From: Burkholderia cenocepacia
Lineage (GTDB): Bacteria > Pseudomonadota > Gammaproteobacteria > Burkholderiales > Burkholderiaceae
Assembly (NCBI RefSeq): GCF_900446215.1
Contig: NZ_UAQZ01000005.1
Span: forward strand, 28,662 to 92,661
Direction: 5' to 3'
DNA: 64,000 nucleotides
The translations under genes were made by a program, and so were the position numbers. Each line of letters begins with the position of its first letter. The stretch's first letter is position 1. The notes beneath the pieces are model-generated. The model was given only the letters and a program-made list of their open reading frames with translations, ran no database searches and was not told where the DNA came from. Below, piece by piece: positions 27,290-35,513 of the stretch.

Positions 27290-28321
27290 ATGGGGCGGTG
27301 GACAAGTGAGCGCGGCATCCGTGCCCGGACGCCAGTAGCCAGAAATGGACGCATGCCGGAATTCATCGAGCCGTCGCTTGCTGTGCTTGCTGCAGAACCC
27401 CCAACGTCGGGAGAGTGGGGATATGAGATCAAATTCGACGGCTACCGGATGCTCGCGCGTATCGACGCTGGTGACGTTCGAATCTTCACCAGGAACGGCC
27501 ACGACTGGACCGCCCGACTACCGCACCTGAGGTCAGTCCTTGAACGATTGCCGGTCAACCGTGCATGGATTGACGCGGAGGCCGTCTGGTTCGATACAGA
27601 AGGGCGCCCAAACTTCAACGGCCTGCAGAATGCGTTTGATAGACGTCGAACTGCGGGGATTTCGCTTGTCGTCTTCGACCTGATGTGGCTTAACAACAAT
27701 GATCTCCGGCCGTGGACGTGGCGTGAACGCCGCGCCACGCTGACGAAGCTCGTTGCCGAAATTCTCGGGGACGAGGTGCGCTTCTCTGAGGCGATCGATG
27801 CCGACCCTGACGCCATGCTGGCCTCGGCGTGTGCCCTCGGCCTAGAGGGAATCATGGGCAAGCGGGTGGACGCGCCGTATCGCTCAGGAAGATCGGACCG
27901 CTGGATCAAACTCAAATGCAGTAAACGCCAGGAGTTCGTCATTGGCAGATTTTCGCGCCGTAAGGGCGCCACCGGGGGCGTGCGAGCGGTTCTGCTCGGT
28001 GTGTACGAGGAGGGCGGACAGCTGCGTTACGTCGGACACGTCGCGCCGCGCTTCGCGCCCCGCCAGGCACGGGAATTCGAAGACCGCCTTCCATCCTTGG
28101 GCCGCAAGCGCTCGCCGTTCGTCCGCGCGCCGGAACCCGAAGCCGATCGCGAGTTCCACTGGCTGAAGCCGGAGCTCGTTGCCGAAGTAGCGTTTCTCGA
28201 GTGGACGCCGACCGGACAGTTGCGTCATCCGTCGTTTCGCGGGCTGCGCGACGACAAGCCTGCACGGACCGTGACCCGCGAAGACCCACTTGAACTGAAA
28301 CGGGCCCGCAACAGCAAGTGA
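27290..28321 (+). CDS. LigD-type ATP-dependent DNA ligase, 343 aa
   Basis: Nucleotidyltransferase motifs are complete: I (EIKFDGYRM, Lys about residue 48), III (LVVFDLMWL), IV (LEGIMGKRV) and V (WIKLKC). An OB-fold follows (GVRAVLLGVYEEGGQLRYVGHV) with a C-terminal EVAFLEWTPTGQLRHPSFRGLRDD, typical of the LigD ligase domain. There are no polymerase or phosphoesterase modules, and no Ku gene is in the window. GGAGGG lies just 3 nt before ATG 27290; ATG 27353 (MPEFIEP) is an alternative start. It likely seals breaks in end joining. Confidence 0.88.
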   Translation: MGRWTSERGIRARTPVARNGRMPEFIEPSLAVLAAEPPTSGEWGYEIKFDGYRMLARIDAGDVRIFTRNGHDWTARLPHLRSVLERLPVNRAWIDAEAVWFDTEGRPNFNGLQNAFDRRRTAGISLVVFDLMWLNNNDLRPWTWRERRATLTKLVAEILGDEVRFSEAIDADPDAMLASACALGLEGIMGKRVDAPYRSGRSDRWIKLKCSKRQEFVIGRFSRRKGATGGVRAVLLGVYEEGGQLRYVGHVAPRFAPRQAREFEDRLPSLGRKRSPFVRAPEPEADREFHWLKPELVAEVAFLEWTPTGQLRHPSFRGLRDDKPARTVTREDPLELKRARNSK

Positions 28322-28398
28322 TTTACTCCAAGCAGACAGACCGATCGATCGATGCGCCGACATCGACATGAGTGCATTGCGAATTCGCGTCGGCTTGT

Positions 28399-28417
28399 AT
28401 ATGCTGTGGCATATGCC
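28399..28417. promoter_or_regulatory. Palindromic operator candidate of vapBC
   Basis: ATATGC-TGTG-GCATAT (28399-28414) overlaps GGCATATGCC (28408-28417), ~25 bp upstream of vapB. VapBC complexes usually repress their own promoter at such short palindromes. Confidence 0.55.
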
Positions 28418-28441
28418 ATCCTGTTTGAATTAGAGGTCCCC

Positions 28442-28684
28442 ATGCCAACCCATGACACCCGCCACGCGCGCCTGTTTCGCAACGGGCGAAGCCAGGCCGT
28501 GCGGATCCCGCGCGAATTCGAATTGCCGGTCTCGGAGGTCACCATCCAGCGGGAAGGCCGCCGCTTGATCATTGAGCCCGTGGAGGCCGCGCCCTTGCGT
28601 GAGCTGTTCGCCCAATGGGCCCCGCTGGACGAGACCTTTCCGGACATCGAGGACCTTCCCGCTGAACCGGTCGACATCGAATGA
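28442..28684 (+). CDS. vapB: VapB-like antitoxin, 80 aa
   Basis: The N-terminus (RHARLFRNGRSQAVRIPREFELP) is an AbrB/MazE-type swapped-hairpin DNA-binding domain, and the acidic C-terminal tail (DETFPDIEDLPAEPVDIE) fits a toxin-wrapping peptide. The start is ATG 28442. The gene overlaps vapC by 4 bp (ATGA), standard for VapBC operons. It should neutralise the PIN toxin and repress the operon. Confidence 0.9.
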   Translation: MPTHDTRHARLFRNGRSQAVRIPREFELPVSEVTIQREGRRLIIEPVEAAPLRELFAQWAPLDETFPDIEDLPAEPVDIE

Positions 28685-29091
28685 CGCTGTACCTGCTCGA
28701 TACCAACATTTTGTCGAACGTGATCCGCGACCCGCGCGGCGCATGCGCCACCCGGATCGGAGAAACCCCGCCGGAGCAAGTGTGCACCTCGATCGTCGTC
28801 GCGGCGGAACTGCGGTTCGGCGTCTGGAAGCGTGGCTCTTCGACGCTCGCGCAGCGCGTCGAGCAGCTGCTCGCAAGCCTGACCGTGTTGCCGCTGCAGC
28901 CCGACGCGGACCGCTGCTACGGGCGATTGCGGGCCGAGCTCGAGAAGCAAGGCCAGTTGATCGGCGCCAACGACATGCTGATCGCCGCGCATGCGTTGGC
29001 CGTCGACGCGGTCCTGGTCACGGACAATACGGCTGAGTTCACCCGCGTTGCCGGGCTGCCGGTCGAAAACTGGCTGCGGCCAGCGACGTAA
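28681..29091 (+). CDS. vapC: VapC PIN-domain RNase toxin, 136 aa
   Basis: PIN-domain acidic residues are in place: LLDTNILSNVI (Asp ~7), VVAAELRFGV (Glu ~43), GANDMLIAAHA (Asp ~99) and LVTDNTAEF (Asp ~117). VapC cleaves tRNA or rRNA. Length is typical. It is coupled to vapB by ATGA and probably functional, as no catalytic residue is missing. Confidence 0.93.
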   Translation: MTLYLLDTNILSNVIRDPRGACATRIGETPPEQVCTSIVVAAELRFGVWKRGSSTLAQRVEQLLASLTVLPLQPDADRCYGRLRAELEKQGQLIGANDMLIAAHALAVDAVLVTDNTAEFTRVAGLPVENWLRPAT

Positions 29092-29170
29092 CGCTGCGTG
29101 GCGGCCGCCCGCGGCACGATGGGCGCCACCGACGCACGACAGCGCGCCTGAGAACAGAATAGGAGCGGGG

Positions 29171-29311
29171 ATGAACGGATTCGGCGGTGCGGCGATTTTT
29201 GCCTTTTCATTGACTGTCGGGTGCCTCGCGCTCGGCTGGAGCGTACCGGCGGGAGTAACGTTCGCGGCGTGCATCGTGTGCACGGTCAATGCGTCCCGGG
29301 GCGAGCAATAA
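29171..29311 (+). CDS. Small membrane protein, 46 aa
   Basis: ATG 29171 follows AGGAGCGGGG. The product is nearly all hydrophobic (GAAIFAFSLTVGCLALGWSVPAGVTFAACIV), predicting one or two helices, with a short polar tail. It is too short for a family call. Confidence 0.5.
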   Translation: MNGFGGAAIFAFSLTVGCLALGWSVPAGVTFAACIVCTVNASRGEQ

Positions 29312-29390
29312 GCGCCAGCCGACCGCCGGGCGCACCAGGTATGCCGATCGCCGTGCCGCGATACGTGGGCGTGGCGAAGGAGATGGCGAA

Positions 29391-29750
29391 GTGACCCACC
29401 CAATGACGGCTGTCCAGCAGATGTTCCTCGAGTGGTGCATCGGCTACATGAAGTTCCGGATCGCCGACGCGATGTCGGTCGGTCTGATGTCCCTCGAGGC
29501 CGAGCGCTACGATGCGCTGTGGACCATGCTGCAAAAGGGGCGGTACGGCTTCCTCTGCGACGACATGATCGAGACCGGCCGGCGCCTGTTTCCGGATCCG
29601 CCGAACGCACCGGAGGGTTCCGGGCTCGACGCGGCCTACGAGCACGTGTGTACGGCGCTCGACGACTGGTTGCCGAGCTTCGTCATCCCGCCGGGCCAGG
29701 TGTCGTTCCTGCCGGACCCCGAACTGCCGGACGATGAGCCCGCTGCGTGA
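29391..29750 (+). CDS. Hypothetical protein, 119 aa
   Basis: The GTG at 29391 follows AAGGAG by 8 nt; ATG 29403 is an alternative. The product is soluble and acidic, with aromatic residues (FLEWCIGYMKFRIADAMS; RYDALWTMLQKGRYGFLCDDMI) and a Pro-rich tail. No domain is recognised. It stands alone between the small membrane protein and a consensus promoter; 29751-29852 has no gene. Confidence 0.55.
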   Translation: MTHPMTAVQQMFLEWCIGYMKFRIADAMSVGLMSLEAERYDALWTMLQKGRYGFLCDDMIETGRRLFPDPPNAPEGSGLDAAYEHVCTALDDWLPSFVIPPGQVSFLPDPELPDDEPAA

Positions 29751-29852
29751 GCGGCCGGCCCGGGAAGTAGAGCGCGAAAATCGAGAACAGAAGCGGGTCG
29801 GGCGATCCGACACGATCTATAAGGCCACGCTAAGGTCTAGTTAAGGATTTGA

Positions 29853-29880
29853 TTGACAGCCGAGAAGCGGCCTGTATAAT
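29853..29880 (+). promoter_or_regulatory. Consensus sigma-70 promoter
   Basis: TTGACA (29853-29858) and TATAAT (29875-29880), both perfect, are separated by 16 bp. They lie ~30 bp upstream of the start codon at 29910. This is the strongest promoter match visible in the window. Confidence 0.85.
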
Positions 29881-29909
29881 CGTCGAAAACATCCCAGATG
29901 GAGGGCGAA

Positions 29910-30227
29910 ATGCCGCTGAACAAAGATTACCTGCAGGGCGCGTACGACGCGTTCGTCAACAGCGCGATCCAACGGGTGGCCCGTTCGGGCGACCAGGTTT
30001 ACCACTTCAATATCCCGGCGAACGAGCTGAAGGATGCGTTTGGCCTCGAGCGCTTGCGCGACGAGACCGTCACGGAAGTGCGCAACTTCTTCGCGCGCAA
30101 GGGCGTGGATGCCGACTACGAACAGGGCGAGGGCTTCGACATCACGCTGGACCTGAATCGCGCGTCGTTGAAACCCGCCGATGCGCGCAACCTGGCGATC
30201 GCGCTGGAGGTCGAAAGCGGCCACTGA
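29910..30227 (+). CDS. Hypothetical protein behind a strong promoter, 105 aa
   Basis: ATG 29910 lies behind GGAGGGCGAA. The product is soluble and highly charged (MPLNKDYLQGAYDAFVNSAIQRVA... LRDETVTEVRNFFARKGVDADYEQGEGFDITLDLNRA), probably helical, without Cys. A perfect consensus promoter upstream and an intrinsic terminator just downstream make it a monocistronic, probably highly expressed gene. No family is recognised. Confidence 0.7.
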   Translation: MPLNKDYLQGAYDAFVNSAIQRVARSGDQVYHFNIPANELKDAFGLERLRDETVTEVRNFFARKGVDADYEQGEGFDITLDLNRASLKPADARNLAIALEVESGH

Positions 30228-30235
30228 CCATGCAG

Positions 30236-30257
30236 ACCCGGCTGCGGCCGGGTTTTT
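30236..30257 (+). terminator. Rho-independent terminator
   Basis: CCCGGC (30237-30242), a TGCG loop and GCCGGG (30247-30252) are followed by TTTTT (30253-30257). It ends the 105-aa gene. Confidence 0.85.
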
Positions 30258-30490
30258 GTGGCGCGTCGTCAATGCCGATAACTCCTCTGAGCGGCATTGA
30301 CTGCACGACCCGCCCCCGATTCGGGGCGAGCAGGGCGTCCAGCCCGGATAGGCGGCTTGCCGACTGAAACGGACCTTGTCGACGGTACGGCAGCGTCTAT
30401 ACTGGGTTCGGCGACCGCTGGCTTGGACGGCACGGTCGCTGTAGTTGGGTTGAATGCGGGCTGTCCATGGCGTTGGGCGGCCCGATTTTT

Positions 30491-30575
30491 TTTAGCTTGG
30501 CACCTTGTCTGCTAATTCACATTAGCAGTCTGCTGTTTAATGGCTAAAATAGTAGTATTGCCATTTGCTAATATA
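30491..30575. promoter_or_regulatory. Cluster of TTAGC/GCTAA half-sites upstream of the recombinase
   Basis: The perfect inverted repeat TGCTAAT-tcac-ATTAGCA lies at 30510-30527. Further half-sites are TTTAGC (about 30491), GGCTAAA (about 30542) and TGCTAAT (about 30568). The DNA is A/T-rich against GC-rich flanks. It could be an operator array or recombinase arm sites for the downstream integrase. Apart from this and the terminator, 30258-30700 shows no gene. Confidence 0.5.
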
Positions 30576-30700
30576 GGGGCATATCAAGATGATGGGCCGG
30601 TTCCCCCAGGCGCGACGGCGGCCGCCGCGATCGGCGCGGGTCGAACCACGCGCGCGCCACGATGATCGCGTGAACGGTCCGCCCGGGCGGGAGCGGTCGG

Positions 30701-33565
30701 ATGGCTAACCGGCCGCAAGCGGTGACGGTGCCGCCGCCGGCGACCTACACGCGCACCGACTTCGCGGCGCTGCGCGCGCGCATCCAGGGCATCCCGGCGG
30801 CGACTATCGCGCGTCGCTTCTACGACGTCGAAGACAGTGCAGTGCCGGCCGAGGCCGACGCGGTCGAGCAGCATCTCATGACGATGCGCGACGCGCTGGT
30901 GCGCCTGGCGCTGCTCAATGGTTCGGCGGCGCTGGCCGATCACTTGCGCGCGTCGATGCGGCAGCACGGCGAGGCGAAACTGACCGCCTTGACGCTTCGA
31001 ATGGTCGAGGACGCGGCCAAGCTCGCGGCCGCCGCGCCAGCAGCCGACCACGCGGTTGCGCTGTGGTTCCGGCCGCTCATCGCGCGGCGGCTGGCCGGGG
31101 AAGGGATCGCGACGCTGGGCGAGCTGGTTGCGTACTGCAATCGGCACGGCGGCAGTTGGTGGCGGTCGGTGCCGCGCATCGGCCCATTGCGCGCCAGGAC
31201 GCTGGTTGCGTGGCTGCGGCGGCACGAGACGACGCTCGGCGCGCGGGTCGACGCCGACGTCGACACGGCGCCGCTCGCGCCGGCGCCCGACCGCGCGATC
31301 GTGGTCGGCCCGGGCAGCGCGGCACTCGCGCCGCTTGAGCGACTGGCTGCGCCGGTCGAACTGTCGGGCGCGGGCGGCACGAACCGCGCGGTTGGGTTCC
31401 CGTTCATTCACGCCGAGCACGATCTGGCTGCGCTGCATGCGTGGCTCATGCGCTATCGGGATCGGCCGGCGACACTGCGCGCGTACACCCGCGAGGTCGA
31501 GCGCTTCGTGCTGTGGGCACTGAAGGTGCGCGGCATCGCGGTGTCGTCGCTACGGGTCGAGGACTGCGAGGCCTATAAGGATTTCCTGGGGCATCCGGCG
31601 GCGGACTTCTGCGGCCCGAAGCGCCCCCGCGTGAGCGGCCGCTGGCGGCCGTTCACCGGCTCACTGTCGGCCGACAGCCAGGCCTATGCGGTGCGCACGC
31701 TGCGCATGGCGTTCGACTGGCTGGTGAAAGTCCGCTATCTGGCCGGCAACCCGTTTAGCGCCGTGACGCTGCCGGCGACCGTCACGCGCGAATGGTCGCT
31801 GCAGGTCGAGCGGGCGTTGCCGGCCGATCTGCTGCGCACGCTGCGCGACACGCTCGATGCGCGCTGCGCCCGACCGGACGAGGACGCCACGCAGTGGCGC
31901 ATCGCGCGCGCGGCGATCGGCCTGATGGTCGATTCGGGCCTGCGCCGCGCCGAAGCGGCGTGCGCACGGCGCAGCGGCCTGAAACGCGTGGATGGCATCA
32001 AGGGGCAAGCGGTGTGGACGCTGACGCTCATCGGCAAACGCAGCAAGGTGCGCACGGTGCCGGTCAGTCCGACGACGCTCGCGGCGCTGCGCGCGCACTG
32101 GGCCGATCGTGGGCTGATCTGGGACGACTGCCGGGCGCGGGCCGATGACAACGACGTGACTGATGATTCCGCGCCCGACTGGCCCTTGCTGGCACCCCTG
32201 ACGATTCCCGGCACAGCGGCCGCGCAGGCGCGGCATGAAACCGGCGCCGAGACTTACGCGCCCGATGCACTCGGGCGCCTGGTGCGCACCGCGCTGCGAC
32301 GCCTGCAGGTCGAGCTGCAGCGCTGGGGCGTGTTGTCGCTGTGGGACGCGGCGCAGCTGCAAAAAACCAGTGCGCATGCGTTGCGCCATACGTTCGGCAC
32401 CGACGCGACCGCGCGCGGTGTGCCGATCGACGTGGTGCAGCAAATCCTCGGCCACGCGTCGCTCGCCACCACCTCGATCTACGTGAAGGCGCAGCAGCAG
32501 CGCGTGCTCGAGGCGGCCCTCGATTATTACCAGCAACAGGCGCGAGCGGCTCCCACCGAATCGGCGACGGCGCTCACGAGTTCCATGCCGCAGTTGATCC
32601 GTGATGACGAAGCGGGCGACGCCTTCAGTGCGCGCGACGATGACGAGGTGGCCGGGATGCGGGCCGCGCCGATCAAGCTCACGCTGCGTGTCGAGAACGT
32701 CGCGCCAGGCGGGCGGGGGCGGGCGCGCACGATCCGCGCGCTCGAGCGCGGCATCCTCGCTGATCACGCGGCCGAACGCATCGCGCCCGGCGTGTACGCG
32801 CTCAAGGTGCGGCACGAAGACGAGGCGGCGCTCGACGCGGAGCTCGAGACGCTGTTCGACGAGATCCGCGACGAAGCGCACCTGCACAATTGCGTGGCCG
32901 AGATCGATGCGCAGTGGGTCGGCACGGCGCGCACGTGGACCTATCGGGTGCCAGCCGGCAATGTGATTCCGTTTCCGGGCGGTGCCGGTAATTCCCGTGC
33001 GCCCGCGGCGGTGCGCGACGCCGCGTCCGTGCCGTCCGGCCCGCGCGTGATGCGGTTGCGGATCAGCCTGGAGGGGGTGGAACCGGCGATCTGGCGTCGG
33101 CTCGAGGTGCCGGCCGACATTGCGTTGGATGACCTACACGACGTGATCCAGGCCGCAATGGGCTGGCACAACCGCCATCGCTACGGCTTTGGCCTCGCCG
33201 GGGCGATCGGGATGCTACCGCCCACAGCGAGCGGCGCGGCCGACGTGCGGCTCGAGGCAACCGGCGGTGCCGGGTCATCGTTCACGTACACGTATGACCT
33301 GGATGACGACTGGCGGCATGTTATCGAGATCGAGGCCGTGTCCATCGCGGCGCCGGAGGTGCGCACCCCGCGGTGCGTGGCCGGCGCCCGTGCCTGTCCG
33401 CCCGAGGACTGCGGCGGTCCGGCCGGCTATGCGGCGCTGCTGCGCACGCTTTCCGGCCGAATGACTGATGACAAGCGCGAGTTGCTGGCATGGCTGGACG
33501 AACCCTTCGATCCGGAGGTATTCCGGGTGGCAGAGGCCAATGCGCGGCTCGCATCGCTTCGATGA
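30701..33565 (+). CDS. Tyrosine recombinase fused to a pRiA4b ORF3-type domain, 954 aa
   Basis: Three parts are seen. Residues 1-230 are a DUF3701-like N-terminus with a helix-hairpin (VPRIGPLRARTLVAWL). Residues ~240-620 are an integrase: SAM-like core binding (YTREVERFVLWAL), catalytic Arg in GLRRAEA (~413), HALRHTFG (~558), GHASLATTS and nucleophile Tyr in SIYVKAQ (~593). Residues ~660-780 are a short alpha/beta domain (IKLTLRVENVAPGG...). The last ~180 residues (MRLRISLEGVEPAIWRRLEVPADIALDDLHDVIQAAMGW onward) match plasmid pRiA4b ORF3. All catalytic residues appear present. The fusion of recombinase and ORF3 domain is unusual. It could integrate or resolve the plasmid. Confidence 0.85.
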   Translation: MANRPQAVTVPPPATYTRTDFAALRARIQGIPAATIARRFYDVEDSAVPAEADAVEQHLMTMRDALVRLALLNGSAALADHLRASMRQHGEAKLTALTLRMVEDAAKLAAAAPAADHAVALWFRPLIARRLAGEGIATLGELVAYCNRHGGSWWRSVPRIGPLRARTLVAWLRRHETTLGARVDADVDTAPLAPAPDRAIVVGPGSAALAPLERLAAPVELSGAGGTNRAVGFPFIHAEHDLAALHAWLMRYRDRPATLRAYTREVERFVLWALKVRGIAVSSLRVEDCEAYKDFLGHPAADFCGPKRPRVSGRWRPFTGSLSADSQAYAVRTLRMAFDWLVKVRYLAGNPFSAVTLPATVTREWSLQVERALPADLLRTLRDTLDARCARPDEDATQWRIARAAIGLMVDSGLRRAEAACARRSGLKRVDGIKGQAVWTLTLIGKRSKVRTVPVSPTTLAALRAHWADRGLIWDDCRARADDNDVTDDSAPDWPLLAPLTIPGTAAAQARHETGAETYAPDALGRLVRTALRRLQVELQRWGVLSLWDAAQLQKTSAHALRHTFGTDATARGVPIDVVQQILGHASLATTSIYVKAQQQRVLEAALDYYQQQARAAPTESATALTSSMPQLIRDDEAGDAFSARDDDEVAGMRAAPIKLTLRVENVAPGGRGRARTIRALERGILADHAAERIAPGVYALKVRHEDEAALDAELETLFDEIRDEAHLHNCVAEIDAQWVGTARTWTYRVPAGNVIPFPGGAGNSRAPAAVRDAASVPSGPRVMRLRISLEGVEPAIWRRLEVPADIALDDLHDVIQAAMGWHNRHRYGFGLAGAIGMLPPTASGAADVRLEATGGAGSSFTYTYDLDDDWRHVIEIEAVSIAAPEVRTPRCVAGARACPPEDCGGPAGYAALLRTLSGRMTDDKRELLAWLDEPFDPEVFRVAEANARLASLR

Positions 33566-33566
33566 G

Positions 33567-34721
33567 TTATACGTGTCCCGCGGATGCGACGGGTTGCCCG
33601 TTGACGTAAACGGCTAACGGCCGGGAGCGCGTAATACACCGCATGAACAGGTCGCTTGCGGACTGCCCCCGCGATGACACAGCTTGGACAGAGTCGGCAT
33701 AAAACAGCAGATCGGCGCGTTGGCCGAGCGCAATCTTGCCGAGATTATCCAGCGCCAGCGACTGGGCTCCTTTCCACGTCAGCATATCGAAAAGCTCGTC
33801 GTTCTGATACCTCCAGTCGGAGGACTGTTCGCGCGCGAACAAGCGGGTCGCAAGTTCCCGATCAATCGCGGAATATCCCTGCCGTCGTATGCTATTCCAG
33901 TGATGGGCATCGCATGCGACGATTGCACACGCGGATGCATTCATCAGCCGCCAGTCGACTCGATTGAGCGACGAGACCGGGAACGCCATGACATGGCGAT
34001 CGAGAACTCCCAGATTGGATAGCAAAGAGACACTGGAACAGCCATACGCGTCATGGAAATCGGAGATACCGTCTCCGCCGGCGTCGAGCCGAATGACCAA
34101 GCGGGACGCTTGGTCCTTTACGATCTCATGCAACGCCACGAGCAGCGCGGGTGACGCACCGAACTGTGAGCCGATCGCAGGGAACACTGAGACGCGCGAA
34201 CCGGATGTACAGCGCTGCGTCTGGCGAAACCCGTGGATACACGCGCCGATCGACATGGTCACCGGTCTGTGTCCTCGGCCCACCCACCTATCCCTCAAGA
34301 CATGGTAGAAGACGGGACGGATACCGAAGGCACCGACCGTTTGAGCATCCTGCGCCACATTTTCCGAAAAGATCCCTACGGTGGTGAATCCCGAGGCTAC
34401 CGCTTGTCTGACGTAGTCGTACAGGTTTGCACACGCACTCTCCGCATTCAGTGACGCGCAGATGAGTCCCGGCAAGCAAAGCAGACCGCGCGCATCGCGT
34501 CGGATCGAAGCATGCGATGTCCCGGGCTCGCAGACGCCGACGATTTCTCCGGCGCAAATTTCAATGTCGGCTTCTCGCCAGATATGGCGATCGCTGTCGA
34601 AGTAGGTGGCGCGTTCGATGACCCAGCACGCGCCAGACCGGATGGCCTGTATCGCTTTAGGATCACCCGAAAATGCTCGCCACTCGCTTGCGCCGTGACG
34701 CACCGCTGTATCCGCATGCAT
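33567..34721 (-). CDS. Amidohydrolase-like protein lacking the metal-binding HxH, 384 aa
   Basis: The fold resembles the TRZ/ATZ amidohydrolase family: a beta-sandwich start, GLLCLPGLICASLNAESA where the family has LPGLINAHxH, a barrel middle (VIRLDAGGDGISDFHDAYG) and a C-terminal LGKIALGQRADLLFYADSVQ. The HxH zinc ligands after strand one are absent (Cys-Ala-Ser-Leu-Asn), so ordinary hydrolysis is doubtful. The gene is last of four on this strand and probably cotranscribed with the Nudix and MurB-like genes. It could be a degenerate or non-catalytic family member. Confidence 0.65.
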   Translation of the reverse strand: MHADTAVRHGASEWRAFSGDPKAIQAIRSGACWVIERATYFDSDRHIWREADIEICAGEIVGVCEPGTSHASIRRDARGLLCLPGLICASLNAESACANLYDYVRQAVASGFTTVGIFSENVAQDAQTVGAFGIRPVFYHVLRDRWVGRGHRPVTMSIGACIHGFRQTQRCTSGSRVSVFPAIGSQFGASPALLVALHEIVKDQASRLVIRLDAGGDGISDFHDAYGCSSVSLLSNLGVLDRHVMAFPVSSLNRVDWRLMNASACAIVACDAHHWNSIRRQGYSAIDRELATRLFAREQSSDWRYQNDELFDMLTWKGAQSLALDNLGKIALGQRADLLFYADSVQAVSSRGQSASDLFMRCITRSRPLAVYVNGQPVASAGHV

Positions 34722-34767
34722 GGTGGAAATTTTGTGCGAGTGTTGGTCGTTCGAAAGTAGCTTGTCG

Positions 34768-35481
34768 TCACAGTTTCGGTGCAGCGAAAATCTTTGCGAA
34801 GTATTCCCGTTGAACGGCTGGCAAGTTGAGCCCAGCAGCGTCTGCTGGATCCTTGATAAACGCGATGCTTGACAGCTCAGGATCGGCCTGACGGTCTAAG
34901 AACGATGCGATTCGTCCCGAGACTTCGGATCGGGACCACCTCAAACGAGCCTCTTTAAAAAACGCGCAACGCACGTCGTTTTCGACTCGAATCCATCCGT
35001 CGACCAACTCGTAGTCTGCCCGAGTCAAGCCGGTTTCTTCTTCAACCTCACGCGCCAGAGCACGTTCCAAGGCAACCGTTCCGTCCGGCAGAACGTCGTC
35101 GTCATTCAATGTCCCGGAGGGAAAGTAGGTCAGACCGGCATTCGAGGTATGCGACGCCATGGTGCCCAGTACATAGAAATCGTCTGATGTCCTAATTGCT
35201 GCGATTGGAAAGCAAAGCTTGGCGCTCCTGTCCGGATGGTCGAGTTCTCTCCACGCCATGAATGCCGCGTAGGTAGTTCGAAGCAGGTTCACCCGCAACG
35301 ATCGATCATCGCCGGAGGTGCCGTGAGACATCAGTACCGGGCCGTTGAATATCTTGGGTTGGCTCTCCTTGAGGAAAGTCCAGACCCTGGCAATGTCTGA
35401 CGAACGTGCAGTCTCGAAATTCCAGCGAACTTGAGGATCAAGTTTGGCCGATACGGACGAGTATCTTTGAAAAATTCCCAT
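34768..35481 (-). CDS. Nudix hydrolase family protein, 237 aa
   Basis: A Nudix box is recognisable near residues 122-146 (GTLNDDDVLPDGTVALERALAREVEEETGL), with the REVEEETGL core intact. The Gly-to-REUXEE spacing is longer than the classical box, so the N-terminal boundary is approximate. About 115 residues precede it. Nudix enzymes cleave nucleoside diphosphates linked to another moiety. It lies between the amidohydrolase-like and MurB-like genes (32-46 bp gaps), suggesting one pathway. Confidence 0.75.
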   Translation of the reverse strand: MGIFQRYSSVSAKLDPQVRWNFETARSSDIARVWTFLKESQPKIFNGPVLMSHGTSGDDRSLRVNLLRTTYAAFMAWRELDHPDRSAKLCFPIAAIRTSDDFYVLGTMASHTSNAGLTYFPSGTLNDDDVLPDGTVALERALAREVEEETGLTRADYELVDGWIRVENDVRCAFFKEARLRWSRSEVSGRIASFLDRQADPELSSIAFIKDPADAAGLNLPAVQREYFAKIFAAPKL

Positions 35482-35513
35482 TCATTCCCTCGACAAAAAG
35501 GTTCGTTCCACCT

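Noticed and set aside
30584..32887. Minus-strand ORFs opposite the tyrosine recombinase
   Set aside because: Arg-rich antisense frames; the plus frame carries all integrase catalytic motifs.
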